Assembly (NCBI RefSeq): GCF_009725985.1
Contig: NZ_RCNR01000004.1
Location: forward strand, 124,001-188,000
Source: Zobellia amurskyensis
Lineage (GTDB): Bacteria; Bacteroidota; Bacteroidia; Flavobacteriales; Flavobacteriaceae
Length of the DNA stretch: 64,000 nucleotides
Direction: 5' to 3'
Made by a program: the position numbers and the translations under genes. This document shows positions 55,816 to 64,000 of this stretch, piece after piece. The notes beneath the pieces are model-generated. The model saw nothing but the letters and a program-made list of their open reading frames with translations, did no database searches and was not told the DNA's origin. The number at the start of each line of letters is the position of its first letter. Positions within the stretch are counted from its first letter, which is position 1.

Positions 55816-57435
55816 TTATTGATTCATGGTAAGTAAGAATTCTTCGTTGTTCTTCGTTTGTTTAAAACGTTGTTCAATAAATTCCATAGCTTCCACCGGG
55901 TTCATATCTGCAAGATACTTACGCATAATCCACATGCGTTGTATAGTGTCTTTATCTAATAACAAGTCATCTCTTCTTGTACTAGATGAAGTAAGGTCAA
56001 TGGCAGGGAATATTCGTCGGTTAGATATTTTACGATCTAACTGAAGTTCCATATTACCAGTACCTTTAAACTCTTCAAAAATAACTTCATCCATTTTAGA
56101 GCCTGTTTCGGTAAGTGCAGTTGCAATAATGGATAGTGATCCACCTCCCTCTATGTTACGGGCTGCTCCAAAGAAACGTTTTGGTTTGTTTAGTGCGTTT
56201 GCATCCACACCACCACTCAATACCTTACCAGAAGCTGGTTGTACGGTGTTGTATGCTCTTGCTAAACGGGTTATGGAGTCTAATAAAATAACAACATCAT
56301 GACCACATTCTACCAGGCGTTTTGCTTTTTCCAATACGATGTTGGCTACGCGAACATGCTCGGAAGGTTCTTTGTCAAAAGTAGAAGCAATAACTTCACC
56401 TTGAACATTACGTTGCATATCGGTAACTTCTTCCGGACGTTCGTCTATTAGAAGTATAATTTGATAAACCTCAGGGTGGTTAGCGGCAATACCGTTGGCA
56501 ATATCCTTTAGCAACATTGTTTTACCAGTCTTAGGTTGCGAAACAATCATACCTCTTTGTCCTTTTCCAATAGGTGAGAACAAATCAATAATTCTGGTGG
56601 ATATATTACTTTGTCTGTCTGCTAGGTTGAATTTCTCTTGTGGAAAAAGAGGGGTCAAATGCTCAAAAGAAACACGGTCTCTAACGATTTGAGGGTCTAT
56701 ACCGTTTATTTTGTTCACCTTGATTAAAGGAAAATATTTTTCTCCTTCTTTTGGGGGTCTTACATTTCCTAAAACAGTATCTCCGGTCTTTAACCCAAAT
56801 AATCTAATTTGAGATTGTGATACATAAATATCATCGGGAGACGATAGGTAGTTGTAGTCAGAAGAGCGTAAGAAGCCGTAGCCATCTTGCATAATGTCAA
56901 GAACGCCTTCACTTTCTATAATACTGTCAAACTCAAATTCAGGTTCCTTGTAGCGGTTTTTTAGTTCCTTGTCAAAGTTGCTTTTGTCATAAGCAGCTTT
57001 TTGGTGACGAGGGTTTTTATTGTTGTTTCCGCTAGTTGTATTCTGATTTTTGTGTTGCGGGTTGCTTTTAGGTTCTCTCTTAACGGGTCTAGGGCGAGGT
57101 TTTTTTACTTCTTGTTGTGCCGGTGTAGGTTTTTCTGAAGTTTCCGTTGTCTCCAATTTTTCCGGGGCAACAGCTTTAGTCTCAACTTCGGGTTTCTTTG
57201 TTTCGATGACCGTCCTAGGCTTGCGAGCCCTTGGTTTTGGTTTCGGCTTCGGCTTTTCCTCTGTTTTTGGCGCGGTTACTTCTGCCACAACTTTAGGATT
57301 TGCTGCTTGTACATCTAAGATTTGATAAACAAGGTCCAGCTTTTTTAGGGTTTTGAACTTTGGCACATTAAGGCCTTTGGCAATTTCCTGCAATTCAGGC
57401 AGTTTTTTTGCTTTTAAATCTGAAATTTCAAACAT
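55816..57435 (-). CDS. rho: Transcription termination factor Rho
   Basis: A hexameric RNA helicase ending transcription at Rho-dependent sites. The 539 residues exceed E. coli Rho (419). They comprise a Rho_N domain (1-47), an insert at about 50-165 rich in K, P, E, N and Q ([29 protein letters not shown]), the RNA-binding cold-shock fold (175-245: [15 protein letters not shown]), Walker A SQPKTGKT (299-306), Walker [18 protein letters not shown]-loop [18 protein letters not shown] and the R-loop. Disordered inserts are typical of Bacteroidota Rho and have been linked to condensation in Bacteroides. DUF4293 lies divergently upstream. Confidence 0.98.
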   Translation of the reverse strand: MFEISDLKAKKLPELQEIAKGLNVPKFKTLKKLDLVYQILDVQAANPKVVAEVTAPKTEEKPKPKPKPRARKPRTVIETKKPEVETKAVAPEKLETTETSEKPTPAQQEVKKPRPRPVKREPKSNPQHKNQNTTSGNNNKNPRHQKAAYDKSNFDKELKNRYKEPEFEFDSIIESEGVLDIMQDGYGFLRSSDYNYLSSPDDIYVSQSQIRLFGLKTGDTVLGNVRPPKEGEKYFPLIKVNKINGIDPQIVRDRVSFEHLTPLFPQEKFNLADRQSNISTRIIDLFSPIGKGQRGMIVSQPKTGKTMLLKDIANGIAANHPEVYQIILLIDERPEEVTDMQRNVQGEVIASTFDKEPSEHVRVANIVLEKAKRLVECGHDVVILLDSITRLARAYNTVQPASGKVLSGGVDANALNKPKRFFGAARNIEGGGSLSIIATALTETGSKMDEVIFEEFKGTGNMELQLDRKISNRRIFPAIDLTSSSTRRDDLLLDKDTIQRMWIMRKYLADMNPVEAMEFIEQRFKQTKNNEEFLLTMNQ

Positions 57436-57598
57436 TAAGTATGATATAAATTATACGTCTCTTGTATTGGTAAGAAGTGAATTGTTATCTGAAGTATTAC
57501 GAGGGAAAGATTTCCCAATAGGTAAGTGTAATAGCTAATAATCTCACAATATTACGAATTATTTTGCTTGCGACATCGATTTTTTTGAAAAAGACGTG

Positions 57599-57606
57599 TA
57601 TTTTTG
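57599..57606 (+). promoter_or_regulatory. -7 promoter element of the DUF4293 gene
   Basis: TATTTTTG, a perfect TAnnTTTG, 23 bases before the start codon. Confidence 0.45.
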
Positions 57607-57629
57607 TAAAGTAAAATGGCATTTAGATA

Positions 57630-58040
57630 ATGATTCAGAGAATACAGACTATTTATTTATTGATAGTAATCCTCATTGCGGGCATATTGCCTTTTTGGGT
57701 CAATCTTTGGTCAGATGCGGAAGGAAATGAAATTTTTGCAAAAAATGACGTTTTTATATCAGGGGCATTTTATGTTTCTGCATTGCTTGCCCTTATTGCC
57801 ATAGTATTATTTAAAAATAGAAAAAATCAATTTGTGGTGAACAGATTGAATATGATATTAAATCTTTTTTTACTAGGATTTTTCGTTTACCGGTCGCTAA
57901 ATTTATCCGGAGAGATTTCGGTCTCAGAGAAGGGTATTGGGATGCTGATTCCTATCATTTCTATCGTTTTCTTGGTCTTAGCCAATAAGGCCATTAAGAA
58001 GGATGAGGATCTTGTCAAATCTGTTGATCGTTTACGATAA
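57630..58040 (+). CDS. DUF4293 membrane protein
   Basis: The 136 residues have four membrane segments (YLLIVILIAGILPFWV, FYVSALLALIAIVLF, MILNLFLLGFFVYRSL and MLIPIISIVFLVLAN) and the family-typical ending IKKDEDLVKSVDRLR. Genes of this family commonly sit beside rho in Bacteroidota, as here where it is divergent from rho. No function is known. Confidence 0.88.
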   Translation: MIQRIQTIYLLIVILIAGILPFWVNLWSDAEGNEIFAKNDVFISGAFYVSALLALIAIVLFKNRKNQFVVNRLNMILNLFLLGFFVYRSLNLSGEISVSEKGIGMLIPIISIVFLVLANKAIKKDEDLVKSVDRLR

Positions 58041-58068
58041 GCCTAACATCTTAGTAGTATTAGTGCGT

Positions 58069-58097
58069 AAAACCCGGAGTAGTTACCGGGTTTTTTT
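58069..58097 (+). terminator. Terminator of the DUF4293 gene
   Basis: Stem AACCCGG / CCGGGTT with an 8-base loop is followed by seven Ts. Confidence 0.88.
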
Positions 58098-58194
58098 GTG
58101 CCTTTATTTTAGTTGAAAATCTACTATTTATTTGAAGTGTATCACAGAAGTATCGCAAGATGCCCATATGTTGTGATAGACTCTTTATACTTCC

Positions 58195-58228
58195 TTGAAT
58201 ACTCCGTGATACCACCTTTCTATGTTTG
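58195..58228 (+). promoter_or_regulatory. Promoter of the DM13-like gene
   Basis: TTG at 58195-58197 and TATGTTTG at 58221-58228 are 23 bases apart, fitting the Bacteroidota layout. The leader before the start codon at 58306 is about 70 bases. Confidence 0.55.
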
Positions 58229-58305
58229 TCCCAAGAAACAGAAAAGCTATCGATAGTCGATGGTAAGACTGTTTAAAATGAATAAACAATTTAAATATTA
58301 CGATT

Positions 58306-58791
58306 ATGAAAAACAGAAAATTTTCTTTTGCACTTGTAGTTTTTGCCATGACAGCTTTAGTAGTAAGTTGTTCAGATGATGATGTAGAAACTGTTACAGT
58401 TACCGAAACAGAAACAGTTGAAGTAGATTCATCTTTACCTATTGGTGACTTGACCGTAGCTAGAAGTGGAAACTTAACTGCAGAGAGTGGTACGCCAACA
58501 GAAGGTTTAGTGGAGTTGGGCGTAGATACGGAAAGCACCAATTTTGTACATTTTGATGATGACTTCATGACGGAATTAGGAACAGGTACAGTTGGTATAT
58601 TCTTATCTACCTCAGAAACTTTTACAGCAGATCCAGGTAATGGAAACCCAGATTTAATGTTAATTGGCAATGTTCAAGGTAATGGTGAAATGTTTATTAA
58701 GTTAGATGCTGCTCCAGATGCAAAATATACCCATATTATCTTATGGTGTGCTACGGCAAACATTCCTTTTGGAAATGTACAATTGCAGTAA
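58306..58791 (+). CDS. DM13-like lipoprotein
   Basis: The 161 residues have a lipoprotein signal ending ALVVSC (Cys22). An acidic and Thr-rich linker (DDVETVTVTETETVEV) follows. The remainder fits the DM13 domain: GNLTAESGTPTEGLVELG, VHFDDDFMTELGTGTVGIFLS, DLMLIGNVQGNGEMFIKLD and the final TNIWC-like IILWCATANIPFGNVQL. DM13 domains have one invariant Cys and are proposed to act in redox or electron transfer. Here the Cys lies in ILWCATA. A barrel gene follows. The assignment is by eye. Confidence 0.72.
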   Translation: MKNRKFSFALVVFAMTALVVSCSDDDVETVTVTETETVEVDSSLPIGDLTVARSGNLTAESGTPTEGLVELGVDTESTNFVHFDDDFMTELGTGTVGIFLSTSETFTADPGNGNPDLMLIGNVQGNGEMFIKLDAAPDAKYTHIILWCATANIPFGNVQLQ

Positions 58792-58804
58792 TTAAAATTT
58801 TATG

Positions 58805-58861
58805 GCCTTTGGGAATAGAGACACATGATTCTGTTTTTCTATGTCTCCCAAAGGCTTTTTT
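58805..58861 (+). terminator. Terminator of the DM13-like gene
   Basis: A 10-bp stem GCCTTTGGGA / TCCCAAAGGC with inner pairing AGACA / TGTCT is followed by six Ts. Confidence 0.85.
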
Positions 58862-58915
58862 CTTCTTGGGTAATGAGGCCATAGCCACTTCGCCTAATTG
58901 TAATCTAATAGAATT

Positions 58916-59776
58916 ATGAAAAAAAATAAATATATCATTCTCTTGATGTTCTGTTTTTGCGTGCATTTTTTACAAGCGCAAAGTGGATGGACAAGAGAGG
59001 CAAAAGGATTTTATGTTCAGGCCACGGCATCATATTTTTCCTCTAATGATTACTATACTACAGAAGGTAGGCTGGCAGATCAAGGCAGTACTTTTAATAG
59101 TGGTGGACTGTTGATTTATGGTGAATATGGTATTTCTGATAGGTTTACCGCCATACTAGATGTTCCGCTAGTAAGATTGAATAGTTTTAGTACAACGGAA
59201 ACTGTGGCAGGAGTGGGTAATATCCAACTAGCTATAAAATATAAGCTGTTGAAAAACTTTCCGTTATCGCTTCAAGTTGGGTTGGATATACCTAGTAACG
59301 ACGGTGAGAATTTTGCACGATCTAAGACTGCAGACGACTTTGGGCAGTTTAATGAAATTAACCTTCCACTTTCAGATGGCGAGTTTAATGTGTGGACAAC
59401 CTTGGCTGCGTCTCACGGTTTTGCCAATGGAAAAACCTATGCATCAGCTTTTACGAGCGTGAACTTCAGAACAGAGTCTTTTAGTAACCAACTTCAAGTA
59501 GGGGCAGAGGTAGGGCATTTGTTTTTTGATAAGCTGTATTTGATCGGTAAGTTAAAAATTCAAGAAAAATTATCTTCGGAAATCAATAATCAAAGTGGGT
59601 CGTTTTTATACGGAGAAGGAACAACTTTTACCAACTTCGGATTAACATCCATGTATAAGTTAACGGACCATTTAAATTTGGTGGCTAACTATTCCGATTA
59701 TTCCGGTTTTTTGGTAGAGCGAAAGAATATTTATGATGGAGGCACCTTCTCTCTAGGGCTTTCTTTGGAATATTAA
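58916..59776 (+). CDS. Outer-membrane beta-barrel of unknown function
   Basis: The 286 residues have a signal peptide (MKKNKYIILLMFCFCVHFLQAQ). The barrel strands start GWTREAKGFYVQATASYF and include LLIYGEYGISDRFTAILDVPLVRL, NIQLAIKYKLLKNFPLSLQVGLDIPS and SYSDYSGFLVER-like NYSDYSGFLVER. It ends FSLGLSLEY with a terminal aromatic. The GISDRF and LDVPLV segments recall the phenol-degradation MetA-like barrel family. It follows the DM13 gene beyond a terminator, so an operon is unlikely. Function is unknown. Confidence 0.75.
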   Translation: MKKNKYIILLMFCFCVHFLQAQSGWTREAKGFYVQATASYFSSNDYYTTEGRLADQGSTFNSGGLLIYGEYGISDRFTAILDVPLVRLNSFSTTETVAGVGNIQLAIKYKLLKNFPLSLQVGLDIPSNDGENFARSKTADDFGQFNEINLPLSDGEFNVWTTLAASHGFANGKTYASAFTSVNFRTESFSNQLQVGAEVGHLFFDKLYLIGKLKIQEKLSSEINNQSGSFLYGEGTTFTNFGLTSMYKLTDHLNLVANYSDYSGFLVERKNIYDGGTFSLGLSLEY

Positions 59777-59791
59777 ATAGGGTAAAAGATT

Positions 59792-59817
59792 GGGGCGCCC
59801 AATGGCATTGGTGCCCT
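59792..59817. terminator. Possible terminator between convergent genes
   Basis: GGGGCGCCCAAT / ATTGGTGCCCT pairs with one bulge around a GGC loop. The T-run is poor (TATGTTTTA), so confidence is moderate. Confidence 0.5.
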
Positions 59818-59822
59818 ATGTT

Positions 59823-60317
59823 TTATCTTTTTCCTATTTCTATAACTTCTAAGTCTTTTATATCTTTTCCGTCAATAACAAATCGTAACATTGTTCTCAT
59901 TTGATGAAAACCATGTTTTCCGCAGGCACCAGGATTCATATGTAAGACACCTAGTTTTTTGTCCATCATTACTTTTAGAATGTGTGAGTGTCCGCAAATA
60001 AACAATTTAGGCGGGTTTGCTTTAATAGCATCTCGGGTTCTAATATTATATTTTGGAGGGTATCCGCCAATGTGCGTCATGTAAACCTCTACACCTTCAC
60101 AGAAAAAACGGCTGTCCAGAGGAAATTCTTTTTGGATAACATGGTCATCAATGTTTCCGTAAACCGCTCTTAAGGGTTTAATTTTTTGTAAGGTATCGGT
60201 TACTTCTAAAGTTCCTATGTCACCTGCATGCCAAATTTCATCCGCTTGACGGGCATACTTTAAAATAGTTTCGTCCATATGCGAATGAGTGTCGGATAGC
60301 AATAGAATTTTGGTCAT
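59823..60317 (-). CDS. YfcE/MJ0936-family metallophosphoesterase
   Basis: The 164 residues have the short phosphodiesterase fold with metal ligands LLSDTHSH (9-16), HAGDIG, YGNIDDH, MTHIGGYPPKY, CGHSH and NPGACGKHG. Such enzymes cleave bis- or cyclic phosphodiesters; substrate is unknown. It is divergent from truA, with overlapping promoter regions 60328-60405. Confidence 0.93.
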   Translation of the reverse strand: MTKILLLSDTHSHMDETILKYARQADEIWHAGDIGTLEVTDTLQKIKPLRAVYGNIDDHVIQKEFPLDSRFFCEGVEVYMTHIGGYPPKYNIRTRDAIKANPPKLFICGHSHILKVMMDKKLGVLHMNPGACGKHGFHQMRTMLRFVIDGKDIKDLEVIEIGKR

Positions 60318-60327
60318 GTACTGAATT

Positions 60328-60359
60328 CAAATTTAGTGGATAAGATGCAGGCTTATCAA
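60328..60359 (-). promoter_or_regulatory. Promoter of the metallophosphoesterase gene
   Basis: On the minus strand, TTG (60357-60359) and TAAATTTG (60328-60335) are 21 bases apart, 11 bases before the start codon at 60317. It is back to back with the truA promoter. Confidence 0.6.
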
Positions 60360-60373
60360 TATTTTTGAGTGCC

Positions 60374-60405
60374 TTGTTCTGTTTGTTCAAAGAAAAGTAT
60401 CTTTG
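60374..60405 (+). promoter_or_regulatory. truA promoter
   Basis: TTG at 60374-60376 and TATCTTTG at 60398-60405 are 21 bases apart, a textbook Bacteroidota promoter. It is divergent from the metallophosphoesterase promoter. Confidence 0.6.
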
Positions 60406-60430
60406 AGGTTCACAAAATTAAAGGTTTCGG

Positions 60431-61183
60431 TTGAGATATTTCGTTGAATTTTCATACTTGGGAAAAGACTACCACGGTTGGCAAAACCAGCCGAATGCGA
60501 TTACCGTGCAGGAAGTTTTGGAAAAAGCATTTTCTACACTACTTAGAGAGCCTGTAGCATTAGTAGGTGCAGGTAGGACTGATGCTGGTGTGCATGCCAA
60601 ACAAATGTTCGCTCATTTTGATTTTGGTGAAATTAAGGACGTACAATTATTTATTTATAGATTGAATTCGCTATTGCCCGATGCTATTGCCGTTCATGAT
60701 GTTTTTACTGTAAATCCTGATGCACACGCTCGTTTTGATGCAGAAGAACGCACATACGAATATTGGGTGTTGCAGGATAAAAATCCGTTTTATGGAGATT
60801 TTGCTCATTACATAAAACACCCGTTAGATGTTGAAGCGATGAACCAAGCAGCAGAATTACTACTGCAGTTTGAGGATTTTGAATGTTTTTCAAAATCCAA
60901 TACAGATGTAAGAACGTATTTGTGCGACGTTAAAAAAGCGGTTTGGGAAGTGCAAGGAGATAAACTTGTCTTTACGATTACCGCAGATCGTTTTTTAAGA
61001 AATATGGTACGCGCCGTAGTAGGTACGTTGTTGGAAGTAGGTACGGGTAAAACGAAACCGGCCCATGTTAAATCAATCATAAATAGCAAGAACAGAAGTA
61101 ATGCCGGCCCATCGGTACCGGCAAAAGGGCTATATTTGACCTCTGTTTTATACCCCAAAAAGATTACGGAAAAGCATGGATAA
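60431..61183 (+). CDS. truA: tRNA pseudouridine synthase A
   Basis: Modifies uridines 38-40 in the anticodon arm of tRNAs. The 250 residues start with TTG at 60431; an in-frame stop lies 4 codons upstream and no ATG fits. The reading MRYFVEFSYLGKDYHGWQNQP is aligned with TruA N-termini. The catalytic Asp51 is in VGAGRTDAGVHA. RFDAEERTYEYWVL and FLRNMVRAVVGTLLEVG are the other landmarks. It overlaps the MsbA-like gene start by 8 bases, so the two are translationally coupled. Confidence 0.96.
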   Translation: MRYFVEFSYLGKDYHGWQNQPNAITVQEVLEKAFSTLLREPVALVGAGRTDAGVHAKQMFAHFDFGEIKDVQLFIYRLNSLLPDAIAVHDVFTVNPDAHARFDAEERTYEYWVLQDKNPFYGDFAHYIKHPLDVEAMNQAAELLLQFEDFECFSKSNTDVRTYLCDVKKAVWEVQGDKLVFTITADRFLRNMVRAVVGTLLEVGTGKTKPAHVKSIINSKNRSNAGPSVPAKGLYLTSVLYPKKITEKHG

Positions 61184-62942
61184 AGATTCGGGAAAAGCAT
61201 TTGATATGAGACTGTTTAAGCGTCTTTTGGCGCATACGCGTCCGTATCGATTAACCTTTTATGGGGTTGCACTAGCCGCAATACTATTGTCTGGGTTTGC
61301 TGTAATGACCCCCATAATCGTTCAGCGAATTATTGATGATGCCATTAAACTGGGTGACGAGGAAAAGTTATTGTTTCTAACTTTAGCTATGGCGGGTGTT
61401 CTTTTAGGCCAGGTTATATGTCAGCTCTTATTTAACTATTATGCCAATTGGTTGGGTGAATCTGTTATTAAGGATATTCGCGTCAACTTGTTTAAGCATA
61501 TGTTGGGTTTCAGGATGAAGTATTTTGATAGCTCTTCGTTGGGAGTATTGGTAACCCGTGCAGTTGCGGATATGCAACGAATAGGTGAAATCTTCAGTCA
61601 AGGTTTTTTTGTAATTGTTGCCGATTTATTGAAAATGTTTGTGGCTGCGGCCGTAATGCTCATAATGAACTGGCGTCTAGCGCTCATAGTTTTTGCTATT
61701 TTACCGCTAATTCTTTACGCTACACGATTGTTTCAGAAGGCAATGAAGGTAGCGTTTGCGGAAGTTAGGTCTCAGGTTTCTAACCTTAATTCTTTTGTGC
61801 AAGAGCGTATTACGGGCATGAAAATTGTCCAACTTTTTACACGGGAAAAAATAGAAAGTGAAAAATTCAGGGTTATTAATGAGAAGCATCAAAATGCTTG
61901 GTTAAAAACGGTTTGGTACAACTCTATTTTCTTCCCGATTGCAGAAATTGTTTCTTCCATTGCTGTAGGGCTCATTGTTTGGTATGGCGGGCTTCAAAAT
62001 GTATCCAATCTCTCTAAAGAAGAGCTGGGAACGCTTTTCGCATTTATATTACTGATCGATATGCTTTTTCGTCCTTTAAGGCAAATAGCGGATAAGTTCA
62101 ATACCCTGCAAATGGGAATGGTAGCTGCAAACCGGGTGTTTAAAATATTGGATACCCAGAGCAATATTCAAGACGTAGGTACCGTAGTTAAGGAAAACGT
62201 AAAAGGAGATATTAAATTTAACGATGTACGTTTTGGGTATTTAGAGGATGAAGAAGTTCTGCATGGTATTTCTTTTGAGGTAAAAGCAGGAGAAACGGTT
62301 GCTATAGTAGGGGCTACGGGTGCAGGAAAATCGACTATAATTAATTTATTGAACCGGTTCTATGAGATTAATTCGGGTTCTATTTTAGTTGATGATGTAG
62401 ATATTAAAGACTTTAGTTTGGCATCGCTTCGTTCTCAGATAGCGGTAGTGCTTCAAGATGTATTTCTATTTGCGGATACTATAGAAAACAATATTTCCTT
62501 AAAGAATACGGATATAGGTCGTGACTTGATTGAAGATGCGGCCAAACAAATTGGTGTAGACGAATTTATAACCAGTCTTCCTGGCGGGTATGATTATAAC
62601 GTAAAGGAACGAGGTACGATGCTTTCTAGTGGGCAGCGCCAGTTAATTGCGTTTTTACGGGCTTATGTAAGTAACCCAAGTATTTTGGTTTTAGATGAGG
62701 CTACGTCATCTGTAGATACGTATTCTGAGCAGTTGATACAGCGAGCTACGGAAAAGATAACAGAGGGTAGGACTTCTATAATCATTGCGCACCGTTTGGC
62801 TACAATTAAAAAAGCCGATAAAATAATTGTGATGGATGCCGGTAAAATTGTTGAGACCGGAACACATAAACAGTTGTTGAAAAAAGGTGGGTATTATAGT
62901 AACCTATACGAAGCTCAATTTCTTTCGGAAGAAGTAGCTTAA
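61176..62942 (+). CDS. MsbA-like ABC exporter
   Basis: The 588-residue half-transporter has six membrane segments (about 20-310) followed by an ATPase domain: Walker A GATGAGKS, Q-loop VVLQDVFLFADTI, signature LSSGQRQLIAFLRA, Walker B ILVLDEATSSVD and H-loop IIAHRLA. Such exporters flip lipids (MsbA with lipid A) or export drugs. It is coupled to truA, overlapping its stop. A lipid A flippase role would fit the Kdo gene in this window, but drug export is equally possible. Its stop overlaps the cdaA stop by 4 bases on the opposite strand. Confidence 0.9.
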   Translation: MDKDSGKAFDMRLFKRLLAHTRPYRLTFYGVALAAILLSGFAVMTPIIVQRIIDDAIKLGDEEKLLFLTLAMAGVLLGQVICQLLFNYYANWLGESVIKDIRVNLFKHMLGFRMKYFDSSSLGVLVTRAVADMQRIGEIFSQGFFVIVADLLKMFVAAAVMLIMNWRLALIVFAILPLILYATRLFQKAMKVAFAEVRSQVSNLNSFVQERITGMKIVQLFTREKIESEKFRVINEKHQNAWLKTVWYNSIFFPIAEIVSSIAVGLIVWYGGLQNVSNLSKEELGTLFAFILLIDMLFRPLRQIADKFNTLQMGMVAANRVFKILDTQSNIQDVGTVVKENVKGDIKFNDVRFGYLEDEEVLHGISFEVKAGETVAIVGATGAGKSTIINLLNRFYEINSGSILVDDVDIKDFSLASLRSQIAVVLQDVFLFADTIENNISLKNTDIGRDLIEDAAKQIGVDEFITSLPGGYDYNVKERGTMLSSGQRQLIAFLRAYVSNPSILVLDEATSSVDTYSEQLIQRATEKITEGRTSIIIAHRLATIKKADKIIVMDAGKIVETGTHKQLLKKGGYYSNLYEAQFLSEEVA

Positions 62943-63727
62943 TCTATCAGGTCTTCTTTTATTATTGCAGTTAATTCATCCATACTGCCAAAATCAGTGA
63001 ACCTTCCGTTTTTGATATAAGAGATATTCCCGGTCTCTTCACTTACTACAAGTGCCAATGCATCGGTTTTTTCGGTAACGCCTACTGCAGCTCTATGACG
63101 AAGGCCAAAGCGTAAGGGTATATTACGTTCATTGGAAACAGGCAAGATTGCCCTAGTAGCAACAATATGGTTGTTTTCAATTATAGCTGCACCATCGTGT
63201 AGTGTGCTGTTCTTGTAAAAAATACTTTCTAGAATAGGTTTGTTTACCTCAATAAACATCTTATCTCCGGAAGACTTTATGAAGTCCAAAGAATTGTTTC
63301 TTTCCAATACTATTAATGCACCTGTTTTTGTAGAGCTCATTTTCTTGCAGGCGGCAATAATGGCATCAACATCCATACTAACGGTCACGCCATCTTGTCT
63401 CAGGAACTTAAAGTGTTTGATAAAGTTTCTTTTGTTGGCAAAATTGGTGGACCCGATCATCAAAAGAAATTTTCTGATTTCTTGCTGAAAAACGATGATT
63501 AGAGCAATTAGACCTACTTGCATAAATGCGCCTACCAGACTGCTGATCATCTCCATGCCCAATAGCTCGGTAAGTTTCCAAAAGCCCCAGACAATTACAA
63601 TGCCAATAAAAATATTAATTGCTACAGAGCCCCGTACCAATTTGTAGATGTAGTACAAGAGTATGGCTACCAGAATAATATCTAGTATATCGGTAACTTT
63701 AAAATCAAGAAAATTCAGAAAGTCCAA
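62939..63727 (-). CDS. cdaA: Diadenylate cyclase CdaA/DacA
   Basis: Makes cyclic di-AMP, which controls potassium, cell-wall and osmotic balance. The 262 residues start with TTG at 63727 (MDFLNFLDFKVTD); an in-frame stop 8 codons upstream leaves no ATG. Three membrane segments lie at about 15-90. The DAC domain has DGA (178-180, LHDGAAII) and RHR (210-212, GLRHRAAVG). It lies downstream of folP on the same strand. cdaR is not adjacent. Gene order folP-cdaA is common in Bacteroidota. Confidence 0.95.
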   Translation of the reverse strand: MDFLNFLDFKVTDILDIILVAILLYYIYKLVRGSVAINIFIGIVIVWGFWKLTELLGMEMISSLVGAFMQVGLIALIIVFQQEIRKFLLMIGSTNFANKRNFIKHFKFLRQDGVTVSMDVDAIIAACKKMSSTKTGALIVLERNNSLDFIKSSGDKMFIEVNKPILESIFYKNSTLHDGAAIIENNHIVATRAILPVSNERNIPLRFGLRHRAAVGVTEKTDALALVVSEETGNISYIKNGRFTDFGSMDELTAIIKEDLID

Positions 63728-63768
63728 TTCGGAGGAGTTTTTGTAAAATTAATGAAATCCATACACTT

Positions 63769-64000
63769 TTAACAAGGCATTAATTCTTCTGCAAGTTTAA
63801 CACATTCATACGCTTCTTTAACGTCATGAACCCTTAAAATATTGGCGCCGTTCATTAATGCGGCCATATTGAGTGCCGTAGTTCCGTTTAAAGCACTTTT
63901 TGCATCGGTTTTTAGGACTTTGTAAATCATAGATTTTCTACTGATGCCAACTAGCAAAGGATGATCCAGATTCTGAAATAGTCTCAGTTTTTTTAGAACT
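63769..64000 (-). CDS. folP: Dihydropteroate synthase, C-terminal fragment (cut by window edge)
   Basis: The visible part is the last 77 codons, ending PC. It contains LFQNLDHPLLVGISRKSMIYK (the GISRK pterin/sulfonamide-site segment, read from codons at 63930-63990), NGTTALNMAALMNGANILRVHDVKEA and EELMPC. DHPS joins 6-hydroxymethyl-dihydropterin pyrophosphate and p-aminobenzoate in folate synthesis; folE lies at 44739-45419. The stop is 42 bases from the cdaA start, so the two may be cotranscribed. Confidence 0.93.
   Translation of the reverse strand, partial: VLKKLRLFQNLDHPLLVGISRKSMIYKVLKTDAKSALNGTTALNMAALMNGANILRVHDVKEAYECVKLAEELMPC

Overview
The window looks like a chromosomal segment from a marine member of the Flavobacteriaceae (Bacteroidota), of the Zobellia/Maribacter/Cellulophaga kind. 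This is inferred from several signs. Promoter boxes are of the TAnnTTTG type. Two proteins end in a type B type-IX-secretion (T9SS) sorting domain. Many lipoproteins and outer-membrane barrels are present. SecD and SecF are fused, Rho carries a long disordered insert, and the base composition is AT-rich. No rRNA, prophage, transposon, CRISPR array or recognisable defence island is visible. Almost everything is intact housekeeping or envelope genes, separated by well-formed intrinsic terminators.

Layout. 0-10 kb: the start of a small secreted protein, kdsA (LPS Kdo synthesis), two tandem paralogous small barrels, typA, a lipoprotein, a polyphosphate-glucokinase-type ROK kinase, a secreted sulfatase, a membrane protein with a degenerate Nudix-like tail and an endonuclease/exonuclease/phosphatase-family enzyme. 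10-20 kb: ftsE, a giant TPR protein with a plug-less TonB-receptor-like barrel, a calcium-repeat dihaem cytochrome lipoprotein, an OmpA-type protein and a NIPSNAP protein. 20-33 kb: a NYN/LOTUS protein, a secreted amidohydrolase, a DUF2911 protein, asnB, gyrB, a three-gene anion-transport-like operon (PiT-like permease, porin, universal stress protein) and mdh. 33-45 kb: secDF, an operon of DUF192 lipoprotein, acetyltransferase and ModF-like ATPase, lgt, yidD, DUF779 plus aldehyde dehydrogenase with a divergent AraC regulator, cysS and folE.

45-64 kb: two paralogous T9SS-exported proteins, a FadL/OmpP1-type barrel with a strikingly low-complexity Gly/Tyr/Trp then Ser/Arg lipoprotein, proS, two identical tRNA-Glu genes and rpsT, a membrane protein/lipoprotein pair of unknown function, rho, a DUF4293 protein, a DM13-like lipoprotein with a barrel, a phosphodiesterase, truA, an MsbA-like ABC exporter, cdaA (c-di-AMP synthesis) and the 3' end of folP.

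I did not find an unmistakable new multi-gene system. The best leads are the PiT-like/porin/Usp operon, the low-complexity lipoprotein beside the FadL-like barrel, the TPR/barrel pair, the AraC operator repeats upstream of the aldehyde dehydrogenase, and the inverted repeat at the gyrB promoter. All family assignments rest on reading motifs by eye; no database search was run.
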